Of a DNA stretch of 18,940 nt, positions 1 through 6,361 are shown one piece after another (the stretch's first letter is position 1; each line of letters begins with the position of its first letter). A program made the translations under genes and the position numbers. The stretch is taken from positions 1 through 18,940 of the forward strand of contig JALHFZ010000035.1 in the NCBI GenBank assembly GCA_022837505.1, read 5' to 3'. The notes beneath the pieces are model-generated. The model was not told where the DNA came from. It worked only from the letters and a program-made list of their open reading frames with translations, and did no database searches. This DNA is from Synergistaceae bacterium. Its GTDB lineage: Bacteria; Synergistota; Synergistia; Synergistales; Aminobacteriaceae.

Positions 1-99
1 CTGATAGTGCCCATCGCCATGGAGGCGGGGCTTCGCTTTGCGGTGCGTGAAGGCGGCCATACGGTGGGCGCCGGAGTCGTCACCGAAATACTCGAATAA
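1..99 (+). CDS. tuf: Elongation factor Tu, C-terminal end (partial)
   Basis: Only the last 32 codons and the TAA stop are in the window; the gene begins upstream. The translated end contains PIAMEAGLRFAVREGG and the terminal GAGVVTEILE, the very conserved beta-barrel domain 3 terminus of EF-Tu, the GTPase that delivers aminoacyl-tRNA to the ribosome. It lies 21 nt upstream of rpmG on the same strand. The order tuf-rpmG-trnW-secE-nusG is common in bacteria and supports the call. The segment is too short to judge anything unusual. Confidence 0.95.
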   Translation: MIVPIAMEAGLRFAVREGGHTVGAGVVTEILE

Positions 100-120
100 A
101 GAACCGGAGGGACCATAGAA

Positions 121-270
121 ATGGCAGATATCGTCGGACTCGGCTGCACCGAATGCAAGAGGCGGAATTACAGCACCACAGTGAACAAGAAAAAACAGTC
201 CAAGAAACTTGAACTCAACAAGTTCTGCAAATGGTGTGGGAAACACACCTTGCACAAAGAGGGAAAGTAG
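121..270 (+). CDS. rpmG: 50S ribosomal protein L33 (zinc-ribbon form)
   Basis: A 49-residue basic protein, the usual length of bacterial L33, a small component of the large ribosomal subunit. Two CxxC pairs (C9-TE-C12 and C36-KW-C39) form the zinc ribbon, so this is the zinc-containing (C+) form rather than the cysteine-free paralog found in many zinc-responsive genomes. The N-terminus and the NYSTTVNKKK stretch match the family. A Shine-Dalgarno GGAGGGA (106-112) lies 8 nt before the ATG. It sits between tuf and tRNA-Trp, its common place in Gram-positive and many other phyla. It is too short for many gene callers, but the family match is clear. Confidence 0.95.
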   Translation: MADIVGLGCTECKRRNYSTTVNKKKQSKKLELNKFCKWCGKHTLHKEGK

Positions 271-278
271 TATAAAAT
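250..278 (+). promoter_or_regulatory. Possible promoter for tRNA-Trp
   Basis: TTGCAC (250-255) and TAAAAT (273-278) are 17 nt apart, overlapping the end of rpmG, with the tRNA 13 nt further on. The -10 is good but the -35 matches only three consensus positions. The tRNA could equally be processed from tuf-rpmG read-through. Weak call. Confidence 0.3.
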
Positions 279-291
279 ACACTCTGCTCGC

Positions 292-367
292 AGGTCCGTA
301 GCTCAATTGGCAGAGCACTGGTCTCCAAAACCGGGGGTTGCAGGTTCGAGTCCTGCCGGGCCTGCCA
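292..367 (+). tRNA. tRNA-Trp (anticodon CCA)
   Basis: A 76-nt cloverleaf. The acceptor stem AGGTCCG/CGGGCCT has one G-T pair; the D arm contains GCTCAATTGGCAGAGC. The anticodon loop CTCCAAA gives anticodon CCA at 325-327. The T arm is GCAGG-TTCGAGT-CCTGC, the discriminator base is G, and the 3' CCA is encoded. It sits between rpmG and secE, where tRNA-Trp is found in many bacteria, and probably shares the tuf-nusG transcript. Confidence 0.97.
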
Positions 368-404
368 TATTTATTTTGTTCAAAAAAGATAGGAGGCCGA
401 GGTT

Positions 405-587
405 GTGGGAAATGTCCTCACCTTCGTTCGAGAAGCTAGAGCGGAATTAAAAAAAGTTACATGGCCGGGAAAAAGACAGGTATGGTATTCCACTCTGGTG
501 GTTATTGCTTTTACCCTTTTTGTTTCAGCCTACCTCGGACTCGTGGACATGGTGCTCACGGGAGTTTTTTCGAGACTTTTCAGATAA
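405..587 (+). CDS. secE: Preprotein translocase subunit SecE
   Basis: A 60-residue protein, typical of the short single-span SecE of most bacteria. SecE clamps SecY in the SecYEG channel of the inner membrane. The amphipathic N-terminal helix carries the family hallmark ELKKVTWP (residues 14-21), followed by one transmembrane segment at about residues 27-50. The start is GTG at 405, with a strong Shine-Dalgarno AGGAGG (391-396) nine nt upstream; no better start exists in frame. nusG follows 87 nt later, the near-universal secE-nusG pair. Confidence 0.96.
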   Translation: MGNVLTFVREARAELKKVTWPGKRQVWYSTLVVIAFTLFVSAYLGLVDMVLTGVFSRLFR

Positions 588-640
588 TGTACGCTGCCGG
601 TCCGGGCAGTTGTTTTTCACGATCATTCCAGAGATCGGCA

Positions 641-667
641 GGGAGGTGAGGGGGCCGCAAGACCCCC
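641..667 (+). promoter_or_regulatory. Distant Shine-Dalgarno with an intervening hairpin before nusG
   Basis: The only good Shine-Dalgarno upstream of nusG is GGGAGGTGAG (641-650), about 25 nt from the ATG at 675. Between them a small hairpin can form: GGGGG (650-654) pairs with CCCCC (663-667) around an 8-nt loop. If folded, it removes the extra distance and gives near-normal spacing. The pairing is seen in the sequence; its role is inference. Confidence 0.45.
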
Positions 668-674
668 TTTATAT

Positions 675-1217
675 ATGGACAGTATTGAAGAACGCCGCTG
701 GTATATAGTGCAGACCTATGCAGGATATGAGAACCGGGTGAAGGCGAATCTCGAACAGAGAATCGCCACCATGGGCATGGAAGATCTCATCTATGCCGTT
801 CTCGTCCCCGTGGAGGAGCGGGTCTCCGTAAAAGACGGAAAAAGCAAAAAGGTGATACGCAAGCTTTTTCCGAGCTACGTCCTTGTGGAGATGCGCCTCA
901 GCGACCAATCCTGGTATGTGGTGCGGCACACCCCCGGCGTTACGGGCTTTGTCGGTTCCGGCAACCATCCTATCCCCCTCACTGAAAAAGAAGTTCGGGA
1001 GATCATGGTCAAGGTGGGCAAAGACCATGCGAAGCCGAAGATTGAGATGAACCTCCGCCCGGGCGATACAGTCAAAGTGAAAAGCGGCCCCTTCGAAGGC
1101 CAGGTAGGACCGGTCGTCGAGGTCAACGCCGACAAAGGCAAAGTAAAATTTGCCGTCACAGTCTTCGGGCGGGAGACATCTGTTGAAACGGACTATACAG
1201 AGCTTGAAAAGCTCTAG
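675..1217 (+). CDS. nusG: Transcription termination/antitermination factor NusG
   Basis: A 180-residue protein of normal family length. NusG binds the RNA polymerase clamp and affects elongation, pausing, Rho termination and coupling to the ribosome. The N-terminal NGN domain starts with RRWYIVQTYAGYENRVK and contains the conserved HTPGVTGFVG segment near residues 85-94. The C-terminal KOW domain has PGDTVKVKSGPFEGQVG at about 128-144. ATG 675 is chosen because the homology starts immediately; its Shine-Dalgarno is unusually distant (see the upstream hairpin). It is followed by the rplK leader. Confidence 0.97.
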   Translation: MDSIEERRWYIVQTYAGYENRVKANLEQRIATMGMEDLIYAVLVPVEERVSVKDGKSKKVIRKLFPSYVLVEMRLSDQSWYVVRHTPGVTGFVGSGNHPIPLTEKEVREIMVKVGKDHAKPKIEMNLRPGDTVKVKSGPFEGQVGPVVEVNADKGKVKFAVTVFGRETSVETDYTELEKL

Positions 1218-1246
1218 ATATATAATCAACGCGGAAGAGACACGTC

Positions 1247-1286
1247 CCAGAGGGCAGGAGAATTCTTGGCTTCTTTTTTCCTCTGG
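1247..1286 (+). promoter_or_regulatory. Leader hairpin (and possible -10) upstream of rplK
   Basis: The 109-nt gap between nusG and rplK contains a stem CCAGAGG (1247-1253) with CCTCTGG (1280-1286); inner bases AGAA/TTCT can extend it. A perfect TATAAT occurs at 1221-1226, but no convincing -35 lies 16-18 nt upstream of it. This could be the 5' leader of an rplK-rplA transcript or a processing site. It lacks the L1-type GTGGGAG...ACCAC signature that is seen downstream of rplK. Confidence 0.3.
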
Positions 1287-1326
1287 TATTAGTGTTCCTT
1301 TCAGTAACGAGAGGAGATCTTAGGGA

Positions 1327-1752
1327 ATGGCAAAAAAAGTAATAGCGCAGATCAAACTGCAGCTCCCCGCGGGGAAGGCAACACCGGCTCCTCCTGTGGG
1401 ACCTGCCCTTGGTCAGCACGGAGTGAATATCATGGAGTTCGTAAAACAGTTCAACGCAAAGACCTCAGATCAGGTGGGGCTCATTATTCCTGCGGTAATC
1501 ACTGTGTATGCGGACAGAAGCTTCACCTTTATTCTGAAAACTCCCCCGGCAAGCGTACTGCTCAAGAAAGCAGCAGGTCTTGAAAGCGCATCGGGAGAGC
1601 CTAACAAGAAAAAGGTTGCGACCCTCAACCGTTCAAAGGTGCGGGAAATTGCCGAGCTGAAGAAGGTTGATCTGAACTCTTACGATGTAGACGCAGCCAT
1701 GCGTATGGTCGAAGGAACGGCCCGCTCCATGGGGATCGACATCGTCGACTAG
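1327..1752 (+). CDS. rplK: 50S ribosomal protein L11
   Basis: A 141-residue protein, exactly the usual length. L11 binds the GTPase-associated region of 23S rRNA, at the base of the L10-L12 stalk, and is needed for factor-dependent GTP hydrolysis and the stringent response. The N-terminal APPVGPALGQHGVNIMEF motif (about residues 21-38) with its proline-rich linker is diagnostic. The rRNA-binding C-terminal domain ends AMRMVEGTARSMGIDIVD. The Shine-Dalgarno GAGAGGAG (1309-1316) lies just upstream. It is co-directional with rplA, 57 nt away, across a probable L1 autoregulatory hairpin. Confidence 0.98.
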   Translation: MAKKVIAQIKLQLPAGKATPAPPVGPALGQHGVNIMEFVKQFNAKTSDQVGLIIPAVITVYADRSFTFILKTPPASVLLKKAAGLESASGEPNKKKVATLNRSKVREIAELKKVDLNSYDVDAAMRMVEGTARSMGIDIVD

Positions 1753-1765
1753 AAATGCGAATTTA

Positions 1766-1793
1766 GTGGGAGGCCTTCGGGCTGCCTGACCAC
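1766..1793 (+). promoter_or_regulatory. Probable L1 autoregulatory hairpin between rplK and rplA
   Basis: GTGG (1766-1769) pairs with CCAC (1790-1793). Inside, GGGAGG is followed by a GCC-TTCG-GGC mini-stem (1773-1782) and an unpaired TGA before CCAC. From established knowledge, bacterial L1 represses its own mRNA by binding a mimic of its 23S rRNA site, and the GTGGGAGG...ACCAC pattern just ahead of the rplA Shine-Dalgarno is as I recall it from other bacteria. The rplA ribosome-binding site GAGGAGG (1794-1800) abuts the stem, so binding would block initiation. Confidence 0.65.
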
Positions 1794-1809
1794 GAGGAGG
1801 AAAGATTTC

Positions 1810-2520
1810 ATGGCACATGTCAGCAAAAGAATGAAGACAGCAGCAGAAAAAATCGAAAAGGGCAGGGCCTATGGGCTCAAAGAGGCAATCGCTCTTTTCA
1901 AAGAGACGGCTACGGCGAAATTCGACGAAAGCCTTGAGGTGCATATCCGCCTCGGAGTTGACCCCCGTCACGCCGATCAGCAGGTCAGAAGCACAGTTGT
2001 CCTTCCCCATGGCACGGGAATCACCAAGAGGGTCCTCGTGCTTGCCATGGGAGAAAAGGTCAAGGAAGCAGAGGAAGCCGGAGCGGATTACGTCGGCGGA
2101 GAAGACCTCGTCGCCAAGATTACGGGCGGATGGCTTGAGTTCGACGCCGTGATCGCCACCCCGGATATGATGAAATCCGTCGGCCGCCTCGGGAAACTTC
2201 TCGGGCCCAGGGGTCTCATGCCAAGCGCCAAGACCGGCACAGTCACCTTCGATCTTGCCCCGGCAATCAGTGAAATCAAGGCGGGCCGGGTCGAGTACCG
2301 GGTTGACAAATTTGCAATCATCCATAACGGAGTGGGGAAAAAGAGCTTCACCGACGAACAGCTCTACGAGAACGTTAAAACCCTCTACCAGGCTGTTCTT
2401 AAATCCCGGCCGGCATCGGTCAAGGGAACCTACGTCAAGAGCTTCAATATCGCAGCCTCCATGGGCCCGGGAATCAAGATTGACCCCTCGGCAGCCCAGA
2501 AAGAGATCGCCGGAGAATAG
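1810..2520 (+). CDS. rplA: 50S ribosomal protein L1
   Basis: A 236-residue protein, matching the usual 225-240. L1 forms the mobile L1 stalk at the E site, helps eject deacylated tRNA and represses translation of its own operon. Recognisable blocks are the N-terminal AEKIEKGRAYGLKEAIALFKE-like helix, LGVDPRHADQQVR (residues 49-61), the domain II GRLGKLLGPRGLMPSAKTGTV stretch (about 126-146) and the C-terminal SVKGTYVKSFNIAASMGPGI segment. Start ATG 1810 has Shine-Dalgarno GAGGAGGAAAG (1794-1804). It is followed by a 201-nt leader before rplJ. Confidence 0.98.
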   Translation: MAHVSKRMKTAAEKIEKGRAYGLKEAIALFKETATAKFDESLEVHIRLGVDPRHADQQVRSTVVLPHGTGITKRVLVLAMGEKVKEAEEAGADYVGGEDLVAKITGGWLEFDAVIATPDMMKSVGRLGKLLGPRGLMPSAKTGTVTFDLAPAISEIKAGRVEYRVDKFAIIHNGVGKKSFTDEQLYENVKTLYQAVLKSRPASVKGTYVKSFNIAASMGPGIKIDPSAAQKEIAGE

Positions 2521-2537
2521 CCTTACCCCTTCGCTGC

Positions 2538-2567
2538 TGAAGAGCTTTTCCGGCCGTACACTATAAT
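2538..2567 (+). promoter_or_regulatory. Probable promoter of rplJ-rplL
   Basis: A perfect -10 TATAAT (2562-2567) lies in the rplA-rplJ gap, 18 nt after a weak -35-like TGAAGA (2538-2543). Transcription would begin near 2574, at the 5' end of the L10 leader. A separate promoter for rplJL is common in bacteria. Confidence 0.55.
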
Positions 2568-2573
2568 TTCAGA

Positions 2574-2700
2574 ACTGCAGACAGCGGGTCCCGTAAAGGG
2601 ATAAAGGCGCAGAGCCGCCCGCCGAGGTTCGGGAAGGGAACAGCTTCAACTGCTGTCCTTTGCAAGCCCGGGCTTTTCTCTGCCCGGGCTTTTTGTATCT
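2574..2700 (+). ncRNA. L10 (rplJ) leader RNA
   Basis: The leader upstream of rplJ resembles the L10-leader class, in which the L10-(L12)n complex binds its own mRNA. The segment with CCCGCCGAGGTTCGGGAA (about 2619-2636) matches the conserved L10-binding region seen in Firmicutes-type leaders. It is followed by a hairpin ACAGC-TTCAACT-GCTGT (2640-2656) and a strong attenuator. Inference: L10 excess favours the terminator and lowers rplJ-rplL transcription. The match was made by eye; a covariance-model search would settle it. Confidence 0.7.
2665..2694 (+). terminator. Attenuator-type terminator before rplJ
   Basis: The nine-bp stem AGCCCGGGC (2665-2673) / GCCCGGGCT (2682-2690) with loop TTTTCTCT is followed directly by TTTTT. 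It stands 27 nt before the rplJ start. It is part of the L10 leader and fits conditional termination inside the operon. Confidence 0.85.
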
Positions 2701-2721
2701 TTTACTCAAGGAGGTGAGTAC

Positions 2722-3255
2722 ATGCCGGCAAAAATGAAATATGAAAAGGTAGAAGAACTTCGCGGAATGCTCGGAAGAACCCAGGCAGTATTTGTGGCGG
2801 AATACCGGGGAATGACCGTTGCCCAGATCACCGATCTCAGATCCAGAGTTCGGGGGGCGGGAAGCGAGATGAAGGTTGCGAAAAACACCCTCGTCAAGAT
2901 AGCCATGAAAGAAGAGGGAATGCCTGTCTTTCCCGATGACGTAGCCTACGGACCCAACATCTTCGCCCTCTCCTACGGAGACCCCGTGGAACTTGCGAAA
3001 GTCCTCAGGGAATTCTCCAAAGAAAGGACAAACAAGTTCTTTGTCCTGAAGGGTGCAGTTCTCGGGAATTCCCTCCTGGGACAGGATCAGGTGAGTGCCC
3101 TTGCGGATCTGCCCACGAAGGACGTCCTTCTCGGACAGGTGGTCAGGACCATCGCAGCGCCCATCGCAGGGTTCCTTACAGTCCTCAACGGGCCTATCCG
3201 CGGACTGGTCACATGCCTCAACCAGATCAAGGAAGACAAGGAAAAAGCCGCATAG
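2722..3255 (+). CDS. rplJ: 50S ribosomal protein L10
   Basis: A 177-residue protein of normal length. L10 anchors the L7/L12 dimers to the ribosomal stalk. The N-terminal rRNA-binding domain includes FVAEYRGMTVAQITDLR (about 24-40) and the MKVAKNTLVKIAMKE region; the C-terminal helix that binds L12 ends with LVTCLNQIKEDKEKAA. The start is ATG 2722 after Shine-Dalgarno AAGGAGGTGAG (2708-2718). Expression is probably set by the L10 leader and attenuator just upstream. rplL follows after 68 nt. Confidence 0.98.
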   Translation: MPAKMKYEKVEELRGMLGRTQAVFVAEYRGMTVAQITDLRSRVRGAGSEMKVAKNTLVKIAMKEEGMPVFPDDVAYGPNIFALSYGDPVELAKVLREFSKERTNKFFVLKGAVLGNSLLGQDQVSALADLPTKDVLLGQVVRTIAAPIAGFLTVLNGPIRGLVTCLNQIKEDKEKAA

Positions 3256-3323
3256 GGCGGCACGACCTATCAAACAGTTTCATAACACTATTTTAAGCAG
3301 CACATCCAGGGAGGATAAAAAGA

Positions 3324-3701
3324 ATGACCCGTGAAGAAATGATCTCCGCAATCGAAACAATGACAGTGCTCGAGCTCTCCGAGCTCGTAAAGGCCCTCGA
3401 GGACAAGTTCGGCGTATCCGCCTCCGCTCCCGCCATGGCCATGCCCATGATGATGGGCGCAGCCCCTGCCGCGGCAGCCGAAGAAGAGCAGACCGAGTTC
3501 GACGTCATCTACAAGGCTCCCGGTGCGAACAAGATCAGCGTCATCAAGATCGTTCGGGAACTTACCTCCCTCGGCCTCAAGGAAGCCAAGGAGCTTGTGG
3601 ACAACCCCCCCAGACCCGTCAAAGAAGGGGTCACCAAGGAAGAGGCGGAGGAAGTCCGGAAGAAGCTTGCCGATGCCGGCGCCGACGTGGAAGTGAAGTA
3701 G
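3324..3701 (+). CDS. rplL: 50S ribosomal protein L7/L12
   Basis: A 125-residue acidic protein, the usual length. L12 dimers form the stalk that recruits translation factors. The N-terminal dimerisation domain (1-33) contains MTVLELSELVKALEDKFGV. The Ala/Met/Pro-rich hinge (about 35-52) follows, and the C-terminal domain contains KISVIKIVRELTSLGLKEAK and ends with the conserved VKEGVTKEEAEEVRKKL region. The Shine-Dalgarno GGGAGGA (3310-3316) precedes ATG 3324. A strong terminator 30 nt after the stop closes the ribosomal operon. Confidence 0.98.
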   Translation: MTREEMISAIETMTVLELSELVKALEDKFGVSASAPAMAMPMMMGAAPAAAAEEEQTEFDVIYKAPGANKISVIKIVRELTSLGLKEAKELVDNPPRPVKEGVTKEEAEEVRKKLADAGADVEVK

Positions 3702-3730
3702 CCTCTCCCCTTTTCTCCCCTTTCAGCTAT

Positions 3731-3768
3731 ACTGAAGACGGCACCCGTCGGGTGGCGTCTTCAGTTTT
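3731..3768 (+). terminator. Rho-independent terminator after rplL
   Basis: The ten-bp stem ACTGAAGACG / CGTCTTCAGT continues after one mismatch as CACCC/GGGTG around a GTC loop, and is followed by TTTTAT. It is the natural end of the tuf-rplL block. Confidence 0.9.
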
Positions 3769-3804
3769 ATATGCCCTCAGGGCCCGCCGATTGGGAGGTG
3801 TACC

Positions 3805-4647
3805 ATGATCATAGACAGCCATGTGCATATCTACCCCCCGGAAGTCATCCGGGATGTGGAGAAAATCGGGTGCAGCGAACCCCATTTTTCCGAGCTGACG
3901 AGCTGCAGAATCCACCGCTGGGCCGGAGCGGAGGATGTCATAGCGAAGATGGACGAAGAGGGAGTGGACGTCTCCTGGGTTTTCGGCTTCGCCTTCAACG
4001 ACCTGGGATTATGCCGTCTGTGCAACGATTACGTTATCGACTCGGTGAAGCGGTTTCCCCACAGACTCAGGGGGCTTGCCGTAGTACCACCCCTCGCCCG
4101 GGGGTTCGAAGAAGAAGCGATCCGATGCCGTGAAGAGGGGCTCATAGGGATCGGTGAGATCTTTCCCCAGGGGCAGAACTTCGACCTCACCGACATACGT
4201 CAGACATGGAAGCTCGCGGGGGTCGCCGACGAGCTTGGGATGTTCCTCCTCATTCACTCCGCCGAGCCCGTAGGGCACGACTATGCCGGAAAGGGAAACG
4301 TCTGCCCCGGCGAGGCGGCGGAATTCTGCATCCATCACCCTGAAGTCCGGGTACTGTTCGCCCACTTCGGAGGAGGACTTTGGCTCTACGAGCTAATGCC
4401 GGAGATGAAGCTCGCCCTCTCCAATGTCTGGTACGACTCCGCCGCCTGGCCCTGGCTCTATGAACCCTCCATCCTTGCTGCCATAGAGGCGGCAGGCCTC
4501 GAGGATAAGATACTCTTCGGCTCCGACTTCCCCATACTCGCCTGCAGCCGCTATTTCGACCGGCTCAAGAGCTCCCGGGTCTCGGAGAAAACTGCCGAAA
4601 AATTCCTCTCCCTCAATGCCCTTTCCCTCCTTGAGGGGCAGGGCTGA
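3805..4647 (+). CDS. Amidohydrolase-2 family metal-dependent hydrolase
   Basis: A 280-residue TIM-barrel protein of the amidohydrolase_2 superfamily; the family covers decarboxylases and hydrolases, and the substrate here is unknown. Visible metal ligands are the N-terminal HxH (H6, H8 in DSHVHIYPP), H151 (LLIHSAEP), H187 (LFAHFGGG) and the late D241 (LFGSDFPIL); E118 in GIGEIFP may also take part. No signal peptide, so it is cytoplasmic. ATG 3805 has Shine-Dalgarno GGGAGGTG (3795-3802). The downstream metallopeptidase gene starts 17 nt after the stop, suggesting one transcript. No substrate-specific neighbour is present. Confidence 0.85.
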   Translation: MIIDSHVHIYPPEVIRDVEKIGCSEPHFSELTSCRIHRWAGAEDVIAKMDEEGVDVSWVFGFAFNDLGLCRLCNDYVIDSVKRFPHRLRGLAVVPPLARGFEEEAIRCREEGLIGIGEIFPQGQNFDLTDIRQTWKLAGVADELGMFLLIHSAEPVGHDYAGKGNVCPGEAAEFCIHHPEVRVLFAHFGGGLWLYELMPEMKLALSNVWYDSAAWPWLYEPSILAAIEAAGLEDKILFGSDFPILACSRYFDRLKSSRVSEKTAEKFLSLNALSLLEGQG

Positions 4648-4664
4648 ACCGAGGCCGCTCCGGA

Positions 4665-5381
4665 ATGAAGAAAAGGGGGAGACAAACCATCTCCATGGAA
4701 GGCATCCCGGTGGAGGTGACCTTCAAGGCAATAAAAAATATGTACCTCCGGGTCGTTCCCCCTCTCGGGGAGATCAGAATCTCAGCCCCCCGGGGAACAC
4801 CCATGGAGACAGTCAGGCAGTTTGCCCTTTCCAAAAGACAATGGATACTCCGAAAACGGCTGAGCCAGGCTGAAGAGATACCGGCCTCACCCTTCCGATA
4901 TATGGACGGAGTAGGGTGCACCCTCTGGGGAAGGGAGTATCATCTTCGGACAGAGGAAGGGGCGGGAAAAGAGGGGGTGGAGCTCGACGGCTCCGATCTT
5001 ATTGTTCACGCTCTCCCCGGAGCCCCTGAGGGGCAGAAAAAAGAGATACTCCACAGGTGGCGGAAAGAACAGCTTTTCCGGGCTGTTGAATTGCTCCTCT
5101 CCCGATGGGAGCCCCGAATGGGGCTCAAGGTGGCATCCGTCTCTCTGCGGCAAATGAAGACCCGGTGGGGAAGCTGCACCCCCTCGAAAAGAACGATCCG
5201 CCTCAACACGGCCCTTGCGTCTGTTCCCGAAGAACTTCTTGAGTATGTGCTGGTCCATGAAATGGCCCACATCCATCAGCCCAATCACAGCCCTCTTTTC
5301 TGGTCCATCGTCGGTGAGCATCTTCCCGGCTGGAGGAACTCAAGAAAACGACTGAGGGCGTATTCACCGGAAAAAGCATAG
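4665..5381 (+). CDS. YgjP-type (DUF45) zinc metallopeptidase
   Basis: A 238-residue protein of the YgjP/SprT-like metallopeptidase family (DUF45), usual length 220-250. The C-terminal catalytic part carries MKTRWGSC (164-171), the zinc-binding HEMAH (198-202) and a third-ligand region HQPNHSPLFW with H208. The substrate is poorly defined for this family. It is cytoplasmic, with no signal peptide or membrane span. ATG 4665 has only GAGG (4651-4654) upstream; Met11 at 4695 has AGGGGGAG just before it and could be the real start, but basic residues before it fit the family. It follows the amidohydrolase gene by 17 nt. Confidence 0.88.
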   Translation: MKKRGRQTISMEGIPVEVTFKAIKNMYLRVVPPLGEIRISAPRGTPMETVRQFALSKRQWILRKRLSQAEEIPASPFRYMDGVGCTLWGREYHLRTEEGAGKEGVELDGSDLIVHALPGAPEGQKKEILHRWRKEQLFRAVELLLSRWEPRMGLKVASVSLRQMKTRWGSCTPSKRTIRLNTALASVPEELLEYVLVHEMAHIHQPNHSPLFWSIVGEHLPGWRNSRKRLRAYSPEKA

Positions 5382-5507
5382 GAGACAGGAGCTTTTTTTC
5401 TTGCCTGGCAAGAGGTGATAAGGGTTCGGTTGCTTTCCCCATCCTTATTTTCAAGTTCGGCAGGCAAAGTCTTAAATAATAGGAAAATTCTTTCTTCAAG
5501 TTGAGAG

Positions 5508-5536
5508 TTGACCGCCAGAGGATTTCCTTATATACT
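5508..5536 (+). promoter_or_regulatory. Promoter of the tRNA operon
   Basis: TTGACC (5508-5513) and TATACT (5531-5536) are separated by exactly 17 nt, matching five of six consensus bases in each box. The predicted start near 5543 is 18 nt before tRNA-Val. The rest of the 179-nt gap after the metallopeptidase gene shows no ORF; it has only a short CTTGCC/GGCAAG hairpin near 5401-5413. Confidence 0.85.
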
Positions 5537-5560
5537 ATCCCTCGCGTTGACGGAACAGAT

Positions 5561-5635
5561 GGGCGGATAGTTCAGCGGTAGAACACCTGCCTTACACGCA
5601 GGGGGTCACAGGTTCGAACCCTGTTTCGCCCACCA
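5561..5635 (+). tRNA. tRNA-Val (anticodon TAC)
   Basis: 75 nt. The acceptor GGGCGGA/TTCGCCC contains one G-T pair. The anticodon stem CCTGC/GCAGG encloses CTTACAC, with anticodon TAC at 5593-5595. The T arm is ACAGG-TTCGAAC-CCTGT, the discriminator is A and CCA is encoded. First gene of a six-tRNA operon. Confidence 0.97.
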
Positions 5636-5653
5636 GGCTTCATTGGAGTATGC

Positions 5654-5730
5654 GGGGTCGTAGCTCAGTCGGTTAGAGCGTCGGCCTGTCACGCCGAAGG
5701 TCGCGAGTTCGAGTCTCGTCGGCCCCGCCA
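5654..5730 (+). tRNA. tRNA-Asp (anticodon GTC)
   Basis: 77 nt. The acceptor is GGGGTCG/CGGCCCC. The anticodon loop CTGTCAC has anticodon GTC at 5688-5690. The T arm is GCGAG-TTCGAGT-CTCGT, the discriminator is G and CCA is encoded. It lies 18 nt after tRNA-Val. Confidence 0.97.
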
Positions 5731-5748
5731 TTTTATAACTCCAATCGA

Positions 5749-5824
<76 letters not shown>

Positions 5825-5846
5825 TTTTTAAAATCTGAAAAGGGAC

Positions 5847-5921
5847 GCGGAAGTAGCTCAGGGGTAGAGCACAACCTTGCCAAGGTTGGGGTCGCGGGTT
5901 CAAATCCCGTCTTCCGCTCCA
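5847..5921 (+). tRNA. tRNA-Gly (anticodon GCC)
   Basis: 75 nt. The acceptor GCGGAAG/CTTCCGC is fully paired. The anticodon stem CAACC/GGTTG encloses TTGCCAA, with anticodon GCC at 5879-5881. The T arm is GCGGG-TTCAAAT-CCCGT, the discriminator is T and CCA is encoded. Confidence 0.97.
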
Positions 5922-5931
5922 TCAGCAAAAC

Positions 5932-6005
5932 GGCGGCATAGCCAAGTGGTAAGGCAGAGGACTGCAAATCCTTTATCCCCAGTTCGAATCTGGGTGCCGC
6001 CTCCA
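5932..6005 (+). tRNA. tRNA-Cys (anticodon GCA)
   Basis: 74 nt. The acceptor GGCGGCA/TGCCGCC is fully paired. The anticodon loop CTGCAAA has anticodon GCA at 5964-5966. The T arm is CCCAG-TTCGAAT-CTGGG, the discriminator is T as usual for tRNA-Cys, and CCA is encoded. Confidence 0.97.
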
Positions 6006-6022
6006 CTCATTAACGAGTTTAT

Positions 6023-6098
6023 TCCTCGGTAGCTCAATCGGCAGAGCGGGTGGCTGTTAACCACTAGGTTCGAGGTTCGAGTCCTCGCCGAGGAGCCA
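6023..6098 (+). tRNA. tRNA-Asn (anticodon GTT)
   Basis: 76 nt. The acceptor TCCTCGG/CCGAGGA is fully paired. The anticodon stem GTGG/CCAC encloses CTGTTAA, with anticodon GTT at 6056-6058. The T arm is CGAGG-TTCGAGT-CCTCG, the discriminator is G and CCA is encoded. Last gene of the operon; a terminator begins 9 nt later. Confidence 0.97.
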
Positions 6099-6107
6099 AA
6101 ATGAATT

Positions 6108-6133
6108 CCGCCCCTTCATGGGGCGGTTTTTTT
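6108..6133 (+). terminator. Terminator of the tRNA operon
   Basis: The perfect seven-bp stem CCGCCCC/GGGGCGG with loop TTCAT is followed by seven consecutive T residues (6127-6133). Confidence 0.95.
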
Positions 6134-6227
6134 GTTTCAAAACCCCGGGTGCCCCCCGGTCTTCTCCTCTCAAGTTGATTTTCTCCATTGTTTTCCTAGC
6201 TTTCTCTTTTTTTTTACCGCAAAAGGC

Positions 6228-6233
6228 TATAAT
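6228..6233 (+). promoter_or_regulatory. -10 box upstream of ftsH
   Basis: A perfect TATAAT lies 128 nt before the ftsH start, in the 228-nt gap after the tRNA terminator. The -35 position falls inside a T-rich tract (6199-6215) with no clear TTGACA, so the promoter is only probable. It would give a leader of about 120 nt, in which I see no known riboregulator. Confidence 0.45.
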
Positions 6234-6361
6234 AGAAAATCATAGGAAATAAAGGATATTCTCCGGTTGTACTGTTTCCTTCCGGCAGATCCGGCCGCCC
6301 TCCCTGTATTTTTTGGCCTGGCTGCCGGGAAAGACTATTGAATCGAAGGACGTGAGTTTTT

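Noticed and set aside
669..1229. Minus-strand open frame of about 186 codons over nusG
   Set aside because: It is antisense to NusG with no start signal or recognisable domain.
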